47,446 nt of DNA from Methylococcales bacterium (GTDB lineage Bacteria > Pseudomonadota > Gammaproteobacteria > Methylococcales > Methylomonadaceae): NCBI GenBank assembly GCA_026399075.1, contig JAPLRR010000085.1:1-47446 (forward strand), given 5' to 3'. Position 1 is the stretch's first letter, and each line of letters starts with the position of its first letter. A program made the position numbers and the translations under genes. The notes beneath the pieces were generated by a model. The model was not told the DNA's origin. It did no database searches and saw nothing but the letters and a program-made list of their open reading frames with translations. Of this stretch, positions 42,710-47,446 are shown one piece after another.

Positions 42710-43174
42710 ATGAACAAATTGATACTGGCAGTTTCTATTGTTGTTATTAGCAGTTATTTCTTTAACCCTATAGCATCGGCACAAGCGTCTAGCCGGCATT
42801 CATCCCATCTGTCAAAGCATAAATCCAAACAAGCGGCAACGAATCACCGGAGCACCGTTTCTTGGTATGGCGCCGAATTCCATGGCAAACGTACTGCCAA
42901 TGGTGAACGTTTCAATATGTATGCAATGACCGCAGCACACCGAACCTTACCGCTTTCATCTTACGCCGAAGTCACTAACCTAAGGAACCATCGCAGTATT
43001 ATCGTGCGCATCAATGACAGGGGCCCATTTCATGGCAAACGGGCAATGGACTTATCCTACGCCGCCGCTAAACAACTGGGTATCAGTGGCACGGGTTCAG
43101 TACAAATCACCCCACTTGGGCGCAACCAATCTTTGGCGCAATTAAGCCGCAACAAATCCGACAACCCCAGCTAA
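42710..43174 (+). CDS. RlpA-like secreted protein (double-psi beta-barrel)
   Basis: 154 aa. Signal peptide about 1-25 (cleavage near ASAQA). The RlpA domain about 46-140 shows TVSWYGAEFHGKRTANGERF, MTAAHRTLPL and IVRINDRGPFHGKRAMDLSY, including the catalytic Asp/His region of RlpA. There is no SPOR domain and no lipobox. RlpA proteins cleave or bind denuded glycan strands at the septum; the short form may act elsewhere in the envelope. An AAGG ribosome site precedes the ATG. Confidence 0.88.
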   Translation: MNKLILAVSIVVISSYFFNPIASAQASSRHSSHLSKHKSKQAATNHRSTVSWYGAEFHGKRTANGERFNMYAMTAAHRTLPLSSYAEVTNLRNHRSIIVRINDRGPFHGKRAMDLSYAAAKQLGISGTGSVQITPLGRNQSLAQLSRNKSDNPS

Positions 43175-43204
43175 GTTTTTAATCCTATGAACACAGCAAG
43201 TTTT

Positions 43205-43236
43205 GTAGGGCAATTAGACTAGCCTAATCGCCCTAC
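43205..43236. terminator. Bidirectional hairpin between convergent genes
   Basis: GTAGGGCAATTAG (43205-43217) pairs with CTAATCGCCCTAC (43224-43236) with one mismatch, preceded by TTTT and just after the RlpA-like gene. Confidence 0.5.
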
Positions 43237-43640
43237 CTACCCACCATCATAAAGTCCAGATAATCCCCTGATAATATCCGCCTTAGCCCTGACACATCAC
43301 GCTGGTACAAATAGACCCAAGCCAGCACAAAACCGCCCCCACCCAATTTTATCTTAATCTGCTTACGGCTATATTCGTGGGGTTGGGCAAAACTGCCACT
43401 GCATTCTTCGTAATCATCCAAAATGGCCAACATCTGGTGTGGGTCAAGCATTTTATAAACCTCACCCAACACCTCAGCCTTGCCATCATTGGATTCTATG
43501 GCTCCCGGATAGCCGCAAACTTCGTATAAAATCCCACACATCGAACCTACCGAAACAAATTCACAACTAGGGGCAATCAATTGATGCTGGCTTGCGGCCT
43601 TGCGCAGACTCCCGTAAACGAATAGAAACTCATCCGTCAA
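43233..43640 (-). CDS. Gamma-glutamylcyclotransferase-like protein
   Basis: 135 aa. The family loop is FVYGSLRKAASQHQLI and an acidic LDDYEEC follows, as in the AIG2/GGCT fold. Members release 5-oxoproline from gamma-glutamyl compounds, but many bacterial copies have unknown substrates. Cytosolic. Convergent with the RlpA-like gene. Confidence 0.82.
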   Translation of the reverse strand: MTDEFLFVYGSLRKAASQHQLIAPSCEFVSVGSMCGILYEVCGYPGAIESNDGKAEVLGEVYKMLDPHQMLAILDDYEECSGSFAQPHEYSRKQIKIKLGGGGFVLAWVYLYQRDVSGLRRILSGDYLDFMMVGR

Positions 43641-43665
43641 GACAGGTAACCCGTAGTTTTAAGGT

Positions 43666-44196
43666 TTATGCAAACCGCTCAATCATTTTCTCTGCCTGTT
43701 CAGCAAACTCTTCAAGGTTGCCTTTTTTAACCTTGTCCACCGGAATGACCAGCGCCGTGCTCAAATCGATATAAATGTACACATAACGTTTACCGTATTC
43801 CACCCGGACCAACTCAGCCCACGCCATTTTATTTTTACCGCTAGGTGATTTTTCCAGCAAATAATTGGGGTTTGTAGGGTCTATGCTTAAGGTATAAGTG
43901 CCGAACAGGCTCTTTTTTTCTTTTGCGGTATAGTTTTTAAGAATTTGCCTACGTAAATCCAGCATCATAATTTTGGGTGACAATAGCGCCCATAGAATAG
44001 CCATGACTAAGATATAGCCCGATGACTTCATGTCACCGTAATAAAAATAGTAAAAACCACCGATAATCCCCATGACACCGGGCACTACCCATCGGTTTTT
44101 CTTGATGTTGTGTTGTATCTCATCATTCCGCTGAAACTGTATCTCATTAAAATGAATTAAATCTTCTTCGCCAAATTCGTATTCTATTTCAAACAT
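43666..44196 (-). CDS. YcxB-like membrane protein
   Basis: 176 aa. A cytosolic N-terminal strand region (FEIEYEFGEEDLIHFNEIQF) precedes two membrane helices (about 36-54 and 60-77). A C-terminal domain of strands follows with WAELVRVEYGKRYVYIYID, typical of YcxB-like proteins. Function unknown. Same strand as ndh, 31 bp after it. Confidence 0.75.
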   Translation of the reverse strand: MFEIEYEFGEEDLIHFNEIQFQRNDEIQHNIKKNRWVVPGVMGIIGGFYYFYYGDMKSSGYILVMAILWALLSPKIMMLDLRRQILKNYTAKEKKSLFGTYTLSIDPTNPNYLLEKSPSGKNKMAWAELVRVEYGKRYVYIYIDLSTALVIPVDKVKKGNLEEFAEQAEKMIERFA

Positions 44197-44227
44197 AATC
44201 TTAAATTTTGTTGGGGTTTAAAGGTTT

Positions 44228-45535
44228 TTAGTGCATTTTTATTTTTTTGTAAACACTGCGCCTGAAGGCATTGGACAGCGTCAGCATGGCCGTCCTAAAA
44301 TAGCCATGAATGGCCACTTGGTGCATCTTATAAAGGGACAAGTAAACAACCTTGGCAATAAACCCGCCGATACTCACTGTCCCCATCAAATTGCCCATTA
44401 AATTGCCGACGGTGGTGTATTTGCCCAATGATACCAATGAGCCATAATCATAATAAACAAACTCCACCAGATTACCACCATTTAGGCGGTTGATTATCGA
44501 CTTGCATAAAGTGGATGCCTGCTGGTGGGCCGCTTGGGCCCTGGGCGGCACATTACCTTTATGGCCAGGCCAAACACAAGCCGCACAATCGCCCATGGCA
44601 AAAATGGCATCGTCATTAGTCTTTAAGGTGCTATCCACCACCAGCTGATTGATTGGGTTAGTTTCCAGACCGTCCAAGTTTTTCACCCAATCCGGTGCCT
44701 TAATGCCCGCTGCCCATACTTTGAGGTCGGCTTCAATAAATTCACCGTCATGGGTGGTGATGCCTTCCTTGCTAATTTCGGTGACACGACGGCCCATTTT
44801 AAGGTCAACCCCTAAGCTAACCAGTTGTTGCTGGGTGGCAGTGGCCAGTTTGACTGGCAAGGCTGGCAATAATTGTGTCGCCGCTTCAATGATGGTTAGC
44901 TTAACCGTGCTTTTTTCATTCAAGCCATAAATCGCCAGCACATTGGTCACTTCATGCAGTTGTGCCGCCAATTCCACACCCGTGGCACCGGCGCCAACGA
45001 TTGCGATGGACAAAGGCTTAACACTGGCGCTATCTTTACCGATATAGCTTTTTAAGTAGGATTCAAACAATTGCTTTTGAAATTTGAATGCCTGCGACGT
45101 GGTGTCCAGGAACAAACAATGTTCCGCAACCCCCTTGATATTGAAGGTGTTGCTGACGCTACCGATGGACATGACCAAGGTATCATAACTAAACGTACGT
45201 CCGGGTATCAGCTCTTCGCCACTATCGCTTAGCGTGGGGCTCACATAAATCAGCTTATTCTTTCTGTCCAAGCCTTCCATTCTACCCAGCCTAAAATAGA
45301 AATGGCTGCGGTGGCCTTGGGGCAGATATTCCACTTGTTCGGATTCATCCAGGGTACCCGCCGCCACTTCGTGCAATAGTGGCTTCCAAATATGGGTTGA
45401 TGTCGCGTCAATCAAAGTGACTTCGACCAGTCCCTTTTTGCCTAATTTTTGGCCTAAGCGGGTCGCCAATTCCAAACCTGCCGCACCGCCACCCACTATC
45501 ACTATCTTATGTTTTTCATTATTATTGTTAGCCAT
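44228..45535 (-). CDS. ndh: Type II NADH:quinone oxidoreductase
   Basis: About 435 aa. The FAD-binding loop is IVIVGGGAAGLELATRLG and the NADH-binding loop is IAIVGAGATGVELAAQLHE. FAMGDCAACVWPG is the second FAD site, and a C-terminal amphipathic helix provides membrane attachment. It oxidises NADH and reduces quinone without pumping protons. Two ATG codons are adjacent; AAGGAGGT lies best placed for the second (45535). Confidence 0.93.
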   Translation of the reverse strand: MANNNNEKHKIVIVGGGAAGLELATRLGQKLGKKGLVEVTLIDATSTHIWKPLLHEVAAGTLDESEQVEYLPQGHRSHFYFRLGRMEGLDRKNKLIYVSPTLSDSGEELIPGRTFSYDTLVMSIGSVSNTFNIKGVAEHCLFLDTTSQAFKFQKQLFESYLKSYIGKDSASVKPLSIAIVGAGATGVELAAQLHEVTNVLAIYGLNEKSTVKLTIIEAATQLLPALPVKLATATQQQLVSLGVDLKMGRRVTEISKEGITTHDGEFIEADLKVWAAGIKAPDWVKNLDGLETNPINQLVVDSTLKTNDDAIFAMGDCAACVWPGHKGNVPPRAQAAHQQASTLCKSIINRLNGGNLVEFVYYDYGSLVSLGKYTTVGNLMGNLMGTVSIGGFIAKVVYLSLYKMHQVAIHGYFRTAMLTLSNAFRRSVYKKIKMH

Positions 45536-45791
45536 CATCCTACCTCCTTCCCCTCATTGAGTTTGCGTACTATAGCATTATATCCAATCAGTGCCCCAGT
45601 GGCTGGTTTGGGTGCTAAATTTATTTGGCAAGCGGCATGTTTGACGGCTAAACCATTGCCGAACTCCAGTGCCATCAGCATAAAATATTGGGAAGGTTCA
45701 TCAGCCTATCGCACAAGCCACTGGTATCCTGATACTATGTGCGCTTTTTGTGGACACAACTACCCGTCTTACAATTACTTTAAGGTAAACA

Positions 45792-46739
45792 ATGAAACAC
45801 CATCCTTTTTTACTAACTTTGTTGCCAATCGCACTAGCCTTGGTTTCGGCCTGTAGCCATAACCCTGTCAATGAAACCCCGCGTTTGCCAGATACCGTCC
45901 TGAACAATACCAGCTATCATATCGGCGAATTGGGCACGATCCGGCTTAGCAACGGCGAATTTAAAAAACAATATGGCGAAGGCGCGACCGAAATGAACCA
46001 AGTCAACCTTGAAAAAATCGCCATAGGGGATTTAAACGGGGACGGTTTAGCGGATGCCGCCGTCATTTTGGCTTGGCAAAACGGCGGCTCAGGCACACTC
46101 AAATATCTTGTTGCGGTAAAAAATGCCTTTGGCCTGGCCCAACAAATCGACAGCATTTTTATCGGCGACCGCCCGCAAATCCACTCGCTTACCATTAATG
46201 ACGGCACCGTGGCCCTAAATGCTACGTTACACGGCCCACAGGACCCGCAGTGCTGTCCCACTTTGCAAGTGACCCAGCACTATGCACTACAGGCAAACAA
46301 ATGGCGGCAGACTAGCGGCCAAATTGACACGTCACTGCCTGTAAAAGCCTATTCTGAAATGCTTGCACCGGATATTACCGGCATCCTTTGGAAACTGGAC
46401 CACTATCAGGATAAGTCAGCGGAACAGGCCACTGTGATTGATGAACCAAATGACTATACGTTAACGCTATTTGCCAATGGCACTTATCAAGTCACTGCGG
46501 GCGGCAAGCCCATACAGGGGCAATACTCGCTAGTCGGTATGCGCCTGGTCATTGCGCCAGCCACATCACTATTGACCGACTATCCAACAGAATCTGTTGC
46601 TGCCCAGTATCTGGAGCGCTTAGACAAAGTCGCTGGCTTTGAACTCCATAACGACAATCTGGAATTAAATTTGAAATTAAACGAAGGATCCATGGTATTC
46701 AAAAATAGCGGCCCAATGACGCAATCCGGCCCTAAGTGA
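45792..46739 (+). CDS. META-domain lipoprotein
   Basis: 315 aa. Signal peptide with lipobox LVSACS (Cys about 21). A middle region contains IAIGDLNGDGLADAAVILA, an Asp-rich loop like FG-GAP or calcium-binding repeats. The C-terminal META/HslJ-like domain about 195-310 has LWKLDHYQD, YTLTLFANGTYQVTAGGKPI and QGQYSLVG. Probably anchored to an envelope membrane facing the periplasm. Related HslJ proteins affect novobiocin resistance in E. coli. Role here unknown. Confidence 0.82.
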   Translation: MKHHPFLLTLLPIALALVSACSHNPVNETPRLPDTVLNNTSYHIGELGTIRLSNGEFKKQYGEGATEMNQVNLEKIAIGDLNGDGLADAAVILAWQNGGSGTLKYLVAVKNAFGLAQQIDSIFIGDRPQIHSLTINDGTVALNATLHGPQDPQCCPTLQVTQHYALQANKWRQTSGQIDTSLPVKAYSEMLAPDITGILWKLDHYQDKSAEQATVIDEPNDYTLTLFANGTYQVTAGGKPIQGQYSLVGMRLVIAPATSLLTDYPTESVAAQYLERLDKVAGFELHNDNLELNLKLNEGSMVFKNSGPMTQSGPK

Positions 46740-46892
46740 TTTAGCCCACTGCCGTCAAAATAGCCAACCCAAACTAATTGGCTAATCTGAAAACCATGTA
46801 AGCATTCAGACCCTTCCTTGGAAAAGGGGGTGAATAGTTACAAAACCATTAATCAAGCGCGTTTCGGGGTAACAATTCCGTTGCTTATCCCA

Positions 46893-46930
46893 TCAAAAGC
46901 CGTCATTCCAGCAGGAATGACGGCTTTTGA
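46893..46930. terminator. Perfect 17-bp bidirectional terminator hairpin
   Basis: Two exact 17-base arms around AGCA. Each strand has a run of A before and T after the stem (CAAAAGCC / GGCTTTTG), suited to ending transcripts from the META lipoprotein and from the converging minus-strand gene. Confidence 0.7.
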
Positions 46931-46946
46931 TACTAATTTCTACAAA

Positions 46947-47330
46947 TCAATAAGCTATCTGCCCAAGCCCATAGGTCAAAACACTGTGCGCCATCATGTC
47001 GAAAATCGCGCCATTATCCGCATATTTATCATCATAAATCTCATCATTATGACCGCGTTGGCTATAAGCTTGCTCGATAGTTTGGCGAATTTGCGGTTTG
47101 TACACTTCATTTAAAAATCGGGTTTTGTCTTTATTACGTCGTATCGTTAGCAGGATGGTTTGATCCTGTTGTTTTTCCTCGCAGACCTCCCGGATAATCA
47201 AGGCTTCTTCATCACTGATCGGGTATTTTCCCCGAATGTCATCAATAGTAGCTTGGATTGACGTTTTGGGCACAGGGCTAGGTGTTGGATTGCCCCCACC
47301 GCCACGCCTTACACGTGTAGGTTTTTTCAC
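46947..47330 (-). CDS. Hypothetical protein at right edge
   Basis: 127 aa from a GTG at 47330 that overlaps the upstream stop (GTGA). A Gly/Pro-rich basic opening (KKPTRVRRGGGGNPTPSP) is followed by a charged helical region: YPISDEEALIIREVCEEKQQ, then RRNKDKTRFLNEVYKPQIRQ and NDEIYDDKYADNGAIFDMMA. No membrane segment. Family not recognised. It is the last gene of an operon entering from outside the window. Confidence 0.6.
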   Translation of the reverse strand: MKKPTRVRRGGGGNPTPSPVPKTSIQATIDDIRGKYPISDEEALIIREVCEEKQQDQTILLTIRRNKDKTRFLNEVYKPQIRQTIEQAYSQRGHNDEIYDDKYADNGAIFDMMAHSVLTYGLGQIAY

Positions 47331-47446
47331 TCCGCGCACCCAACCGCAGTAACCCAAGCCGCCTGATTGATTCCCGGTAAGCTAGGCCACGCCTCCGGTC
47401 GGCCAGGTTTGACAGGGAGCAGTTGATGGTTAAGCAAAGCCGCAAT
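47327..47446 (-). CDS. C-terminal fragment of an unknown protein, cut by window edge
   Basis: Open frame of 39 codons from the edge to TGA 47327-47329, reading LLPVKPGRPEAWPSLPGINQ near its end. Its stop shares bases with the GTG of the next gene, which supports it being real and co-translated. Too short to identify. Confidence 0.45.
   Translation of the reverse strand: MAALLNHQLLPVKPGRPEAWPSLPGINQAAWVTAVGCAE

Overview
The window looks like a chromosomal segment of a gammaproteobacterium. The gene pairs dusB-fis and purH-purD, the aroQ-accB-accC cluster with prmA close behind, RlmI, multifunctional CCA, YajQ and RlpA are all typical of that class. A TonB receptor coupled to a YfiR/diguanylate cyclase module and an exosortase-associated acyltransferase would fit a methanotroph-like (Methylococcales) genome, but that placement is an inference from content and not proven. 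Coding density is moderate. Intergenic regions are rich in short inverted-repeat elements. No rRNA, tRNA or CRISPR array was recognised.

Layout. (1) 1-1425: an IS1182-type transposase cut by the left edge. (2) 1578-5373: a GNAT/C39-peptidase fusion and a DUF2817 (M14-like) hydrolase, overlapping by 4 nt, diverge from a RimK-type ATP-grasp ligase. An L,D-transpeptidase follows the ligase. (3) 6003-7178: a two-gene module resembling toxin-antitoxin, with the first gene apparently frameshifted, bounded by 27-nt direct repeats. (4) 7266-13136: orphan sensor kinase, repeats, P-type Mg2+-ATPase-like transporter, MtfA peptidase and small membrane proteins. (5) 13261-22894: MscS channel, aroQ-accB-accC, then a 1.8 kb AT-rich interruption carrying an acyltransferase-3 gene, then prmA, a DUF3426 zinc-ribbon protein, rlmI and an unknown membrane protein. 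(6) 23332-27729: dusB-fis and purH-purD, with hairpins after both pur genes. (7) 27817-30209: a methyltransferase, 0.8 kb of inverted repeats and a structured leader, then the exosortase-associated acyltransferase. (8) 30643-35691: yfiR, a CHASE8-HAMP-PAS-GGDEF-EAL protein and a TonB-dependent receptor as one overlapping minus-strand operon. (9) 35773-46739: mostly housekeeping genes (M18 aminopeptidase-msrB, TauE/SafE, cca, yajQ, DUF2288, TPR protein, DUF1415, RlpA-like, GGCT-like, YcxB-like, type II NADH dehydrogenase, META lipoprotein). (10) 46947-47446: two translationally overlapping genes of unknown function at the right edge.

The most interesting blocks are the RimK/GNAT-C39/M14-like cluster (a likely peptide or amino-acid ligation and trimming system of unknown product), the YfiR-cyclase-TonB receptor operon (possibly linking an outer-membrane receptor to c-di-GMP), the broken toxin-like gene between direct repeats, and the structured leader before the exosortase-associated acyltransferase.
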